A stretch of DNA of 55,478 nucleotides from Nitrososphaerota archaeon. GTDB taxonomy: Archaea; Thermoproteota; Nitrososphaeria_A; Caldarchaeales; Calditenuaceae. A program made the translations under genes and the position numbers. The number at the start of each line of letters is the position of its first letter. Within the stretch, counting starts at the first letter, position 1. The stretch spans positions 1 through 55,478 of the forward strand of contig WUQR01000091.1 of assembly GCA_009889515.1 (NCBI GenBank), in the 5' to 3' direction. Below, piece after piece: positions 16,971 through 24,915 of the stretch. The notes under the pieces are model-generated. The model made no database searches. It was not told the DNA's origin and saw only the letters and a program-made list of their open reading frames with translations.

Positions 16971-17202
16971 CGGAATGATTTCAAGAATTATTTCCTGAAA
17001 TGATTCTGAGAATGATTTTTGGGAATGATTCGATGAATTATTTCTCTGAATAATTCTGGGAATCATTTCTTGGAATAATTCAGTGAATCATTTTTGGGAA
17101 TAATTCCGAGAATGATTTCTTGGAATAATTCAAGGAATGATTTCCCGAATCATTTTTGGGAATAATTCAGTGAATCATTTCATGAAATCATTCCAGGATA
17201 TA
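16971..17202. repeat. Iteron block 1: about 18 units with GAATNATT core
   Basis: A tandem run of 12- and 13-bp units of the form GGGAATNATTYNN. The core AATNATT is palindromic around its middle base. The run ends with ATTCCAGGATATA, which also ends block 2. The alternating spacing makes 25 bp per pair, near two and a half helical turns. Suits multimeric binding of a replication initiator or ParB-like protein. Confidence 0.85.
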
Positions 17203-17239
17203 CTGCAACAATCAACATCTATTGCTTAGAGTATAGCGC

Positions 17240-17346
17240 TGAACGATTTTTTGAAATGATTCTGGGAATCATTTCTTGGAATAATTCAGTGAATCATTTT
17301 TGGGAATAATTCCGAGAATGATTTCCTGAAATGATTCCAGGATATA
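17240..17346. repeat. Iteron block 2: about 8 units, same core
   Basis: Eight further GAATNATT units after a 37-bp spacer, ending again in ATTCCAGGATATA. Positions 17259-17325 are identical to 17053-17119 in block 1, showing that the block arose by segment duplication. Confidence 0.85.
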
Positions 17347-17403
17347 TAGCATCAATTAACGTTAACTGATTGTATATATCGCGAAAAATTTCGCCGAATG
17401 GTT

Positions 17404-17475
17404 CTTGGGGGGTGCGACGTTACATATAGGCATAACATGCTTGGGGGGCACGGCGCTACATATAGGCATAACATA
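17404..17475 (+). repeat. Two direct 36-bp repeats
   Basis: CTTGGGGGG starts at 17404 and again at 17440. Each is followed by a short variable stretch and the identical TACATATAGGCATAACAT. No coding frame explains the match. It may be a protein-binding site. Confidence 0.75.
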
Positions 17476-17522
17476 AATGATGTCGGCTATAAAGTCTTTG
17501 GAAATTGTGTACATATTTACCT

Positions 17523-17686
17523 AGTGAACTTGATAAATATACTTGGTGAACTTGACAAGTTTTTGTTTAAGGTTGTGTGATTTAGTTTGACATACTTGTA
17601 ATGGTTTTTTTACAAAGATGCACATTGATTTTTGTGTTCTTATGCAGTGAACTTGGTAAACGTATTTGGTGAACTTGACAAGTTTT
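17523..17686 (+). repeat. Two direct ~41-bp repeats built on GTGAACTTG
   Basis: Copies at about 17523-17563 and 17646-17686 share AGTGAACTTG, TAAA, then TTGGTGAACTTGACAAG and TTTT. Each has an internal GTGAACTTG half-repeat, and a shorter GTGAACCCAG follows at about 17690. CTTGACAAG is itself palindromic. Confidence 0.7.
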
Positions 17687-17729
17687 GTTAGTGAACCCAG
17701 TTTAAAAATAATGGGGGATGCTTTTTTTA

Positions 17730-17806
17730 TTGACATTTGTCAAGAAGAACGCCTTTGTTTTGACATTTATCAAGAAGGGGAGCCTTTTTTCTTGACATTT
17801 GTCATG
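17730..17806 (-). promoter_or_regulatory. Three TTGACATTTGTCAA palindromes, left set
   Basis: Copies are at 17730, 17760 and 17792, about 30 bp apart, the first two followed by GAAG. They lie downstream of the leftward TATA box at 17805-17815, where an operator would block or sense transcription. The first copy is a perfect TTGACA/TGTCAA dyad. Confidence 0.65.
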
Positions 17807-17954
17807 GTTTTTAAAGCCCTAGATTGATTGTAGATTGACAAAAAATTAAATTTTTTTTTAATTTTTAAAAAAATTTAAAGAAATTTTTTAATAAATTAAT
17901 TTATTATTAATCCATTAACAATCTGGGGGTTTAAAAACCATTACAAACGTCAAG
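17791..17954. repeat. 25-bp inverted repeat around an AT-rich core
   Basis: The arm 17791-17815 and the arm 17930-17954 are inverted copies with two mismatches. Each arm holds the TATA box TTTAAAAACCA followed by ACAAAYGTCAAG. Between them lies a run of A and T with almost no G or C (about 17835-17905), including long T and A tracts. The symmetry centre is near 17872. This looks like a DNA-unwinding element with two outward-facing promoters. Confidence 0.75.
17930..17940 (+). promoter_or_regulatory. Rightward TATA box TTTAAAAACCA in the origin
   Basis: Identical to the boxes of the replication operons. No credible start codon lies 16-30 nt downstream, so it would drive a non-coding or long-leader RNA. 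Its inverted partner is at 17805-17815. Confidence 0.55.
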
Positions 17955-18210
17955 CGAAAAAGGCCAACTCCCTTTACAAAAAGCTAAAGATTATGTCGAC
18001 AAATGTAAAGAAGCAGTGTCCCTCTCACAAACAAGCACCAAGAAACAAATCGATAAATGTCAAGCACAGTTTCGTCAAACATCAAATAAAATTTCGTCAA
18101 ACGTCAAGAGGAAAAATTATAAAAGCCCTCCCCCCTTCAGTGACAGAAAATTTTTAAAGTCCCTCCCCCAGAATCTTGTCAAACGTAAAGCTGAACATCG
18201 ACAAACGTTG
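17938..18210 (+). promoter_or_regulatory. About seven CAAAYGTCAAG palindromes, right set
   Basis: Copies of TCGWCAAACGTCAAG-like sites begin near 17938, 17995, 18050, 18071, 18093, 18175 and 18197. They are the reverse-strand form of the left set. Their number and irregular spacing suggest cooperative binding of a regulator or initiator. Confidence 0.6.
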
Positions 18211-18437
18211 TTTTTTACATTTAGCACGGTCACATTAAACACATGCAAACAATGCTCTCCCTTTACAAAAGTAAATAAAAACCTTGAGACAAGCTTTTCG
18301 TAAAACTAGTAAAGTCCAATTTTACAAACAACTGGATATCTCTAGTTTTTTTGCGAACCAATTTATTTACTTTTTTAGAGTATTGCTTTTACTTTTGTTA
18401 CAGAAAAGCTTTTAAACTTCGGCTTTCAAAGGGGGTG

Positions 18438-18854
18438 ATGTTCGTTGGGACTTTGGCCCTGGTGGCCCTAATCGTTGCATCACTTGCTGGAGCCCTTGTA
18501 CTTTATGCGCCGATTACCTCAACTCCCGGTTTTGGCCTTTCCGCTTTTGCTTTTGTCGGTGTTGGAATTGGCACTTTGGTTGGCGCAGTTGTAGCAGTAG
18601 TTACTAGGGGCCAAGCAAGGCCTTCTGAGATTTACGGAAGCGCCGCTTTAGGCGTTATCTTTGCGGGTATTATGGGCGGAATTGGCTTTTATGTTCCGCT
18701 CGGAGTCGCAAGCGGGTACCTCGTATCGGCATCGGTTTCGCTAATATCGGCATCTCCGACGTACGCCGTAGTGTACGTTGCATTTGCCTTAATGGCATCG
18801 CTCGAATCGCTTGCTTCTTTAGTCAGAGCCGCGCTTGCCGCAAAAGGAGGGTAG
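18438..18854 (+). CDS. Four-TM membrane protein, first rightward gene
   Basis: A 138-aa protein from the ATG at 18438. This start has GGGGGTG just upstream and a TATA-like CTTTTAAACTT about 25 nt upstream; the longer frame from 18351 has neither. It has four hydrophobic segments: TLALVALIVASLAGALVLYA, FAFVGVGIGTLVGAVVAVV, AALGVIFAGIMGGIGFYVPL and YAVVYVAFALMASLESLASL. Codon use is GC-rich compared with its surroundings, as in the coat-like cassette, so it is probably abundant. A virion membrane protein is likely. Confidence 0.65.
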   Translation: MFVGTLALVALIVASLAGALVLYAPITSTPGFGLSAFAFVGVGIGTLVGAVVAVVTRGQARPSEIYGSAALGVIFAGIMGGIGFYVPLGVASGYLVSASVSLISASPTYAVVYVAFALMASLESLASLVRAALAAKGG

Positions 18855-18904
18855 CCTATATTATCAGCGCTGAAAATTTTTAAACCCAACTTTTTGTTGT
18901 GCAC

Positions 18905-19615
18905 ATGAGATCTATGTTTACTACCGCCGATAAAATTCCAGATGCCGAAATTGTGTCTAGCGGAGACGCGTACTTAGATTCGGCAATACCGATATATACT
19001 CGCGCCACGTATACTATATATGGGCCTCCAGGTGCTGGCAAATCTAATTTAGTGCTTGCTTACTGCATGACTGCAATTCAAGTAGGACACAACTGCGTGT
19101 GGATTGACACTGAGGGGAAGTTCCCAAGAGCTAGAGCAGAGGTTATAGCAAAAACTAGAGGCATTGACGGCTGGACTTCAAAACTGCTTTACGCAAGAGT
19201 TAAGACAGTGTCTGAGCTGAAGCAAGCTGTAAGTGAATTAGCAAAACTGTCTGTATACGGAAAAGTAGTTGTGATAGACACTATAATGAACCCGTTCAGG
19301 CAGGACAGGCAGTACCAAGGGCTTAAGAACTTGGCCAAGAGACAGCAGGAGCTTGCCGCAATACTTGGCGAGCTCAATAAGTTTGCGTATGTGAACAACG
19401 CAGTTGTGTTCACAGTAACTCACTCAGTTGAAACAGTAATGGGCAGGGACAAACACAGCGGCGGCCACGTACTCGCACATATGACGAGACTGCTCAGAGT
19501 GGACAAGCTTGAGGGTAGCAGAGCTGTTAGGGCTGAAAAACTGCCCGACGTGCCAGAAGTAGTCGTATACTTCGATTTGTGCGACTATGGCGTCTGTGCA
19601 CATAGACGAAGTTGA
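18905..19615 (+). CDS. RecA/RadA-family ATPase (RadB-like)
   Basis: A 236-aa RecA-fold ATPase. Walker A is GPPGAGKS (40-47), the VWIDTEGKFPRAR motif follows at 65-77, Walker B is KVVVIDTI (120-127), and the later strand has NAVVFTVTHSVET, with the usual switch position. There is no N-terminal helix-hairpin-helix domain, so it resembles RadB or short viral RadA paralogues. It probably acts in recombination or replication restart on viral DNA. An ATG at 18905 is preferred to a GTG at 18899 because ATTTTTAAAC lies about 25 nt upstream of it. It overlaps the next gene by 29 nt. Confidence 0.88.
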   Translation: MRSMFTTADKIPDAEIVSSGDAYLDSAIPIYTRATYTIYGPPGAGKSNLVLAYCMTAIQVGHNCVWIDTEGKFPRARAEVIAKTRGIDGWTSKLLYARVKTVSELKQAVSELAKLSVYGKVVVIDTIMNPFRQDRQYQGLKNLAKRQQELAAILGELNKFAYVNNAVVFTVTHSVETVMGRDKHSGGHVLAHMTRLLRVDKLEGSRAVRAEKLPDVPEVVVYFDLCDYGVCAHRRS

Positions 19616-19862
19616 GATTATAACTGACATACTGTACGCAATAGACGCAATAATGAAGAGTACATATGGAGACGCAATTCCACTGACGTACAAGCACCTA
19701 TCTAGGCGCTCAAAACTAATTAACGCAGTTCATGCATCTCTGATTAGAAGGATTATAGACGAATATATGGGGCTCAGTGAGTGCCACATTAGCGATAGGT
19801 GGTACAAGAGGTCTTGCGTTGAGGAGAAAATTAAAAAGTTCAGAGAGTCGCTTGGATTATGA
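19587..19862 (+). CDS. Small helical hypothetical protein
   Basis: A 91-aa helical protein, not recognised. A start helix (VEIITDILYAIDAIMKSTYG) is followed by a basic helical stretch (YKHLSRRSKLINAVHASLIRRIIDEYMG) and a charged tail with two cysteines, which has a winged-helix-like look. It is nested between the RecA-like gene (29-nt overlap) and the next gene (4-nt overlap), so it is translationally coupled to both. Confidence 0.65.
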   Translation: MASVHIDEVEIITDILYAIDAIMKSTYGDAIPLTYKHLSRRSKLINAVHASLIRRIIDEYMGLSECHISDRWYKRSCVEEKIKKFRESLGL

Positions 19863-20746
19863 AAGTAGTTTATCAAAACTTCGGCTTATCTCTTATTTCT
19901 GACGAACTGCCTTTTGTAAAAGAAAAAGAGCCGGTGAATTTAACAAGGCCTATCGAAGTTGAAGGTTCTAGGTTTAAGTACATAATGCAACCGAACTCTG
20001 CAGAACAAGCAGTGCGCTTAATGTACAATATTTCAATTCCAGAGAGGGGGTGCACTAGGCCGTTTAAGTTCATGTGCCCCAGCTCTGTGTATGCGTACTA
20101 CATAACTCAGCTGGGCTACATAATTATATACATGCAGGCAGATCGCGACCCGAGCAGACCTCTAGACACTCGGGTAGAGGCCGCAGTGCTTCCGATAGAG
20201 TCAATACACACTACTTACAAGAAAACGAGAGAGGGATATATATTGCGCAGGCCAACAGAGGTATCTGAAATATCATTCGCCGAAGCCGGCACTGCGCCTA
20301 GAGAGAAGAGCGAATTGGGGTTTGCAGACAGCGGTGTTTATTACTTCAATCCAGACTTTATGGAAGTACCGATTGACTACGGCTATACAGTATACGTATA
20401 CCCCAAGGGATTAGTCTTCAGCAAATACGGCACTTACACTACTATGTTTACTGTCCACGGAGAGCGCGAGAGAGAAGACATGCTGTACGACGTTACAGTC
20501 ACTGTTATGCACTTATACAACACGTCTAGAGTTATTTACGGCTATATATCGGCTAAACACTATTTGGGCAAACCCGCTTGGGAGATAGAGGCGGCGGTAT
20601 CACTGCCGCGGATATACGATTTGCGTAAAATGTACGTGAAGTGCAATAAAGGCGACTTGTGCATAAACGGTCTGAGGCTGGCGCACCCATGTGAGCTCTC
20701 AGACTGCGGCGTCAGGACTTACTATGAGGACTTCAGCCAACTCTAA
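19859..20746 (+). CDS. Hypothetical protein in the recombination/helicase operon
   Basis: A 295-aa alternating alpha/beta protein, not recognised. It is Tyr- and Arg-rich, with cysteines spaced to form pairs near the C-terminus (VKCNKGDLCINGLRLAHPCELSDCG), which may be a metal site or disulfides. It is coupled to the preceding 91-aa gene by an ATGA overlap. Its position between a RecA-like ATPase and an SF2 helicase suggests a DNA-processing role, without motif support. Confidence 0.6.
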   Translation: MKVVYQNFGLSLISDELPFVKEKEPVNLTRPIEVEGSRFKYIMQPNSAEQAVRLMYNISIPERGCTRPFKFMCPSSVYAYYITQLGYIIIYMQADRDPSRPLDTRVEAAVLPIESIHTTYKKTREGYILRRPTEVSEISFAEAGTAPREKSELGFADSGVYYFNPDFMEVPIDYGYTVYVYPKGLVFSKYGTYTTMFTVHGEREREDMLYDVTVTVMHLYNTSRVIYGYISAKHYLGKPAWEIEAAVSLPRIYDLRKMYVKCNKGDLCINGLRLAHPCELSDCGVRTYYEDFSQL

Positions 20747-20778
20747 TATCATTTTTATTTAACTAGTTAGCTGACTCC

Positions 20779-23700
20779 GTGTCTGTAGTCTTATTCGAAG
20801 TAGACGTTGAGATAAACACGAGGTCTGGATGCTATCTTCCCAGAGAGCTTTACGCAAAGCTCGCAGACGTTATGGACGGACTCAGGTTCAGATGTATTGA
20901 ACACTACAGGAGAGGCGAGTTCAGTGGCAGAGAGACGCCATCATCGTGTATAAAATGGCGCGGCGCAGTGTCAAGGCCGATTGAGCTGTCGAGACTTATG
21001 GAGCTCCTCAGCGAAATCATAAGGGCAATTAACGAGAGGCCTGGAAATTTCGGCAGGGCGTGCAGAGATTTAGATAAGGCGTTGCTGTTTACTGTAAGAG
21101 ACATACACCAAGACATAATAGATTCGGTGCGCGCTAACTGCGAGAGGATAAACACATCGTTGCAAGTAAACATAATAGGCATATCAGATATGCAATGTTT
21201 AGTAACTTCTGCGTTTGGCGCCGAGCTGAGCGTAACTGTAGACGCACGCGGGCATGAAGTAGACGTAGTGGAGTTTTTCGCAGACCCTGCTGGGGTTAAG
21301 CCGAATATATACGGATACGTGGGACTGGAAGAGCTTGATGAAGAATTGAAAGGTGAATTAATAGACGAACTATCAAAACGATTAGTGCTGACTCAGAGAG
21401 TGGAGTTTCCCGAAAGGCGGGTGTGGCAATTCCCACTATTCAGAACTGAGAACGAGGCCGGCATAGCGACGTCTGATTTAAAAGAGATTAAGAGAATAGT
21501 AACGCTGAAGGGCCACCTGCCTATTGTAATTGACGCAGTAAGGCAAGTCTTTATGAGGCACAATTTAGTTCCGAGAATTGACTTAATTGCGTTTAATAAA
21601 AACATTCCGACAAAACCTGAGACAGCTCTAGTGAGAGAAGTGTCGGAATTATTGGGAGGCCCTGCAAGAATTATGGCAGTAAGGCAGTACCAGCTTGAGG
21701 TAATAGGCAGTATTCTAGAGAATTTGAGGAGGTTCGGCAGAGCTACTATAGAGGTGGCGACTGGAGGCGGCAAGACTGAAATTGCAATAGCGACAGTTAT
21801 GTCAATTATTAACGAAATCACGAGGAGAATAACATCAGAGCGGGGCAGAGTTACTCTAGACGAGCTAGTCGAAAACTTCCCGATAGCGTTAGTATTAACA
21901 ATACGCAGAGACTTAGTTAAGCAGTTCGCAGAGAGGGCTAGGCAGTACGGCGTGCCTGCAATTTACGCATACGGCACTGGGCTTGACAGAGAGAACGCAC
22001 TGCGGTACGGCCAGTTTGGAGTGCTTGAAGACAGATTTGTTCCGCCGCCGATAGTTGCATTTTCGTCAATGTCGTTTTACTATTCGCTTATGTTAATAGC
22101 GTCGGTAATGAAGCGCGCTACAAGGCAGATGACCGTCAGCGAAATTGTTGACGAGATACTAAATGCTGGCATTAAGGAGTCTTATGAAAGCGGAAAGAGG
22201 ATAATACTTAGGGCGATAGACGCGCATATAGCTACGTACTTAATGTCGTCGTCAATACCGACAATAGAAGAGCAGATAAGGCAGATGTACGGCATTAGGT
22301 ACAGCGAGCGTACTAATTCTGTAACTACGACTAAAGCCGCAATAGAGGCAATAAGGATGGTTGAGAGGCAGGAGGTGCTGTCTCAAATACTTGCAGAAGA
22401 GGTGGCGAGAAAAGTCCCAGGCGCAACTAGAGAGCAAATCAGCAATATAGTTGCCCATATAATAAGCAGACTGAGATCTGTAGTCAGGACTGGCAGGCAG
22501 GCAAACCGCCCGCTGTTAGAGATAGTTAGGTCAATGGGCTCAGTGCTGTCTAAAGAGTTTGTAGAGTTCGTGGAGCAGATTGGCCTAAAGGCTACTGGAA
22601 TAATCCGCATGGACGAACTTCTAATTAGGTTTTTGATTACACTGCAGTCAACTAGATTAATACACAGCTTAATGAGAGTCGAGTCAATTGTAGACGATAC
22701 TGGAGAGATCGGCGCCGATGAGATATCAAAGACGCTTGAACAGCTGTACGAAACGTCTATTAACATAATGGAGGAGGTGGCTAATATAATACCGAGGCTC
22801 GTGTGGTACTTGATATTCAATAAGTCTCCGCTACTGCTTGTAATAGATGAGGCGCACCACACTCCTGCAAACTCATTTATAGCGACTATTATGAGCTTTC
22901 CTAATACCGCAGTACTAGGCATGTCTGCAACTCCATACAGAGGCGATAAGCTAGACCAGCTGATATACGGCATGTCGGGCCAAATAGTCGCATCAGTACC
23001 GTCATCAGTGCTTATATCTCAAGGCTATCTATCTCTTCCAGTTATTCTAATTGACAGGTACGATATATCAGTAGACAACCCACAGCTGTATAACGAGTTT
23101 AAAACTGTAAGCGAATTGGGAGAGGCGATTAGGAATCTTAGGGGCATTAAAATAGACAGCAATAATTTGAGCGCAATTGTGTCGTTTATAAGAAGCGTTG
23201 AGGCCGTGGCAAACACAACATTGGAGCTCGACGTATACAACATTCTCTCTCAAGACGCGTACTCAAAAACAGTTCAGAGGCTTTTCGAAGTGCTGAAAGA
23301 GAGACATGAGACATCTGCACTAGCAAGACGGCAGGGCATGACTGTAGACTTGCGCATTAGGCTTGAAGAGCTTAACAGAGAAATGAAGCGGATAATTGAC
23401 AGATTAACTAACGAGCTGATTAGGATATCGGGCAAAGAAAACCCGTCTGCACTGTTCACATATTTGAGGACGTACAAAGGGTGGGCAAGGACTGCTGTGT
23501 ATACATTTATAGCGAGAAGGGCTGTCGACGAATTCATTAAAGGCGAAATAAGCGATTTGTTCCTCATGTCAATACTCAGAACGTTTATACAACACATGAC
23601 AATAGCAATAAGAGAGGCAGTTAGGAACACAATAGTTCACAACGAAAAGAGGACTGAGCATATTGTAGACGTAGTCAGCACCGCAATAAGGACTAACATG

Positions 23701-24561
23701 TGGCCAGTAGTAGTAATGGCGACGTTTGTCGACTATGCCAACATTCTGTACAGAGCAATTAGAGACAGGGGAATAAAAGTCGGCATAATCACGAGCAAGC
23801 ATGTCAGGTACTTCGACGGTGCAGAGGAGAAGACGCTGAGCATATCAGAAAGGTACAAAATATACGAAATGGTAAGGAACTATCAACTGCAAGTGCTCAT
23901 CGGCACTACTTTACTAGATGAGGGCATTGATATACCAAACATAAAGACGATAGTTCTCGCTTATGCGTTTAAGTCAGTTGTCGGAACTAAACAGAGAATA
24001 GGCAGAGGGCTAAGGAGCATATTCATGGAAGCCAGCGACGATCCGAGGTACTACAAACCGTTTTTACTCGTAGTTGACATATTAGACGCCTACGTCAGGA
24101 CTGAGCCAGCTCACTGCAGAACGTGGTGGTACTGTAGCGAGCCGCTTTGGATTAAGGCTAGAGTTGACTATATGCATGTAACCAGAACAATAGAAGAGCT
24201 CGTAAATATCCCAATGGGACACGACAATTTGTCAAAAATATGTGCGATATATTCCAAACTGTCAGAACTAGGAACTCAGTTCGGCAGAGTGGGCAGAAGG
24301 TATATACTGACTTACGGAATTATTCCGTGTATAGACGCTCTTGGCTCAATGATTGAGAGAATACTAGCAAGCGAGGGGCGCTGTGGAGACATATCTACGC
24401 CAGAAGAACTCAGAAACAGAAAAGACGAAATACAGAGGGGTATAGCAACTAAGGCCGAGCCTGTGCTTAGGTGTGACAAAACGTCCGTATACGACGTATA
24501 CGGCTACGTCAAGAGGTTAATGCCTGAATGTGTGTCTGCAGTAGAATTGTTAACGTGCTAA
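20779..24561 (+). CDS. Very large SF2 helicase (1260 aa) with long insertion
   Basis: ResIII/UvsW-like SF2 helicase from a GTG start. Preceding QYQLEVIGSIL is a Q-motif-like stretch. Walker A is VATGGGKT (326-333), DEAH is IDEAHHTP (689-696), the SAT motif is at 716-718, and the last motif QRIGRGLRS is near 1072-1080. The 357 residues between Walker A and DEAH far exceed the usual ~100, and the extra part is helical. About 300 N-terminal residues precede the helicase core. The C-terminus shares EPLW and nearby sequence with the adjacent helicase at 24869-26470, so the two are paralogues. Confidence 0.85.
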   Translation: MSVVLFEVDVEINTRSGCYLPRELYAKLADVMDGLRFRCIEHYRRGEFSGRETPSSCIKWRGAVSRPIELSRLMELLSEIIRAINERPGNFGRACRDLDKALLFTVRDIHQDIIDSVRANCERINTSLQVNIIGISDMQCLVTSAFGAELSVTVDARGHEVDVVEFFADPAGVKPNIYGYVGLEELDEELKGELIDELSKRLVLTQRVEFPERRVWQFPLFRTENEAGIATSDLKEIKRIVTLKGHLPIVIDAVRQVFMRHNLVPRIDLIAFNKNIPTKPETALVREVSELLGGPARIMAVRQYQLEVIGSILENLRRFGRATIEVATGGGKTEIAIATVMSIINEITRRITSERGRVTLDELVENFPIALVLTIRRDLVKQFAERARQYGVPAIYAYGTGLDRENALRYGQFGVLEDRFVPPPIVAFSSMSFYYSLMLIASVMKRATRQMTVSEIVDEILNAGIKESYESGKRIILRAIDAHIATYLMSSSIPTIEEQIRQMYGIRYSERTNSVTTTKAAIEAIRMVERQEVLSQILAEEVARKVPGATREQISNIVAHIISRLRSVVRTGRQANRPLLEIVRSMGSVLSKEFVEFVEQIGLKATGIIRMDELLIRFLITLQSTRLIHSLMRVESIVDDTGEIGADEISKTLEQLYETSINIMEEVANIIPRLVWYLIFNKSPLLLVIDEAHHTPANSFIATIMSFPNTAVLGMSATPYRGDKLDQLIYGMSGQIVASVPSSVLISQGYLSLPVILIDRYDISVDNPQLYNEFKTVSELGEAIRNLRGIKIDSNNLSAIVSFIRSVEAVANTTLELDVYNILSQDAYSKTVQRLFEVLKERHETSALARRQGMTVDLRIRLEELNREMKRIIDRLTNELIRISGKENPSALFTYLRTYKGWARTAVYTFIARRAVDEFIKGEISDLFLMSILRTFIQHMTIAIREAVRNTIVHNEKRTEHIVDVVSTAIRTNMWPVVVMATFVDYANILYRAIRDRGIKVGIITSKHVRYFDGAEEKTLSISERYKIYEMVRNYQLQVLIGTTLLDEGIDIPNIKTIVLAYAFKSVVGTKQRIGRGLRSIFMEASDDPRYYKPFLLVVDILDAYVRTEPAHCRTWWYCSEPLWIKARVDYMHVTRTIEELVNIPMGHDNLSKICAIYSKLSELGTQFGRVGRRYILTYGIIPCIDALGSMIERILASEGRCGDISTPEELRNRKDEIQRGIATKAEPVLRCDKTSVYDVYGYVKRLMPECVSAVELLTC

Positions 24562-24591
24562 TGTTTATATATTTAAACTATTTTTAAACTG

Positions 24592-24915
24592 GTGGCGTCT
24601 GTGTATGATGACAAACCAGCCGTTATTGATACTGTTAAAAGTTTATGTGATGCAGTAATTAGTTCCGCAAGAGTTCGGAGCCACTCAACGTCGATTAAAT
24701 ACCCGCGTCAGTTTAAGTCTAAAAGGCTTTTCAACGCTTTTATTGCGATATTAAACATGCTTGGCGTTACGAGAATAGTTACAAACAGAGGCTCAAGGCT
24801 TAAAGTCGACGACACATCTCTTTTTTGGCATATGGCAATTGAAAATAAATGCAATGAAATTTTATCGCATGTCTTTTCTGGACTCTGCAGGTCTGGCTTT
24901 CCCGAGTATTGCTGA
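24592..24915 (+). CDS. Small winged-helix-like protein
   Basis: A 107-aa protein from a GTG start with the TATA-like TATATTTAAAC about 25 nt upstream. The order is helix (VIDTVKSLCDAVISS), basic loop (YPRQFKSKR), helix (LFNAFIAILNMLGV), then TRIVTNRGSRLKV, which reads as a beta wing. This is compatible with a winged helix. Its 3' end overlaps the start of the next helicase gene by 46-76 nt. Confidence 0.6.
   Translation: MASVYDDKPAVIDTVKSLCDAVISSARVRSHSTSIKYPRQFKSKRLFNAFIAILNMLGVTRIVTNRGSRLKVDDTSLFWHMAIENKCNEILSHVFSGLCRSGFPEYC

Larger units (their letters stand above)
16956..18437. other. Non-coding switch region, candidate replication origin
   Basis: All genes to the left point left, and the first genes to the right point right. 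This 1.5 kb carries, in order: two iteron blocks, a 36-bp direct repeat, a 41-bp direct repeat, leftward palindromes, an AT-rich core with an inverted TATA/palindrome pair, rightward palindromes, and the promoter of the 138-aa gene. Short ORFs inside are repeat-driven and have no credible start signals. Origin is the most likely role, and a partition site is the main alternative. Confidence 0.6.

Noticed and set aside
16971-17346. Possible CRISPR array in the repeat region
   Set aside because: Units are only 12-13 bp and contiguous, with no unique spacers of 30-45 bp and no cas genes; it is an iteron array.
17521-17736. 71-aa minus-strand ORF over the direct repeats
   Set aside because: It reads the 41-bp repeats as VKFTKYVYQVH twice; no promoter fits and the sequence is explained by DNA repeats.
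18016-18303. 95-aa ORF in the origin region
   Set aside because: It is built from the repeated CAAACGTCAAG sites, rich in Lys/Ser/Gln, with no promoter at the right distance and no fold-like pattern.
18351-18437. 29-residue N-terminal extension of the four-TM protein
   Set aside because: The ATG at 18438 has GGGGGTG and a fitting TATA box; the extension covers the promoter itself.
20904-23802. Several minus-strand ORFs of up to 196 aa under the large helicase gene
   Set aside because: They mirror the helicase frame, have low-complexity Ser/Leu-rich products and no promoters.
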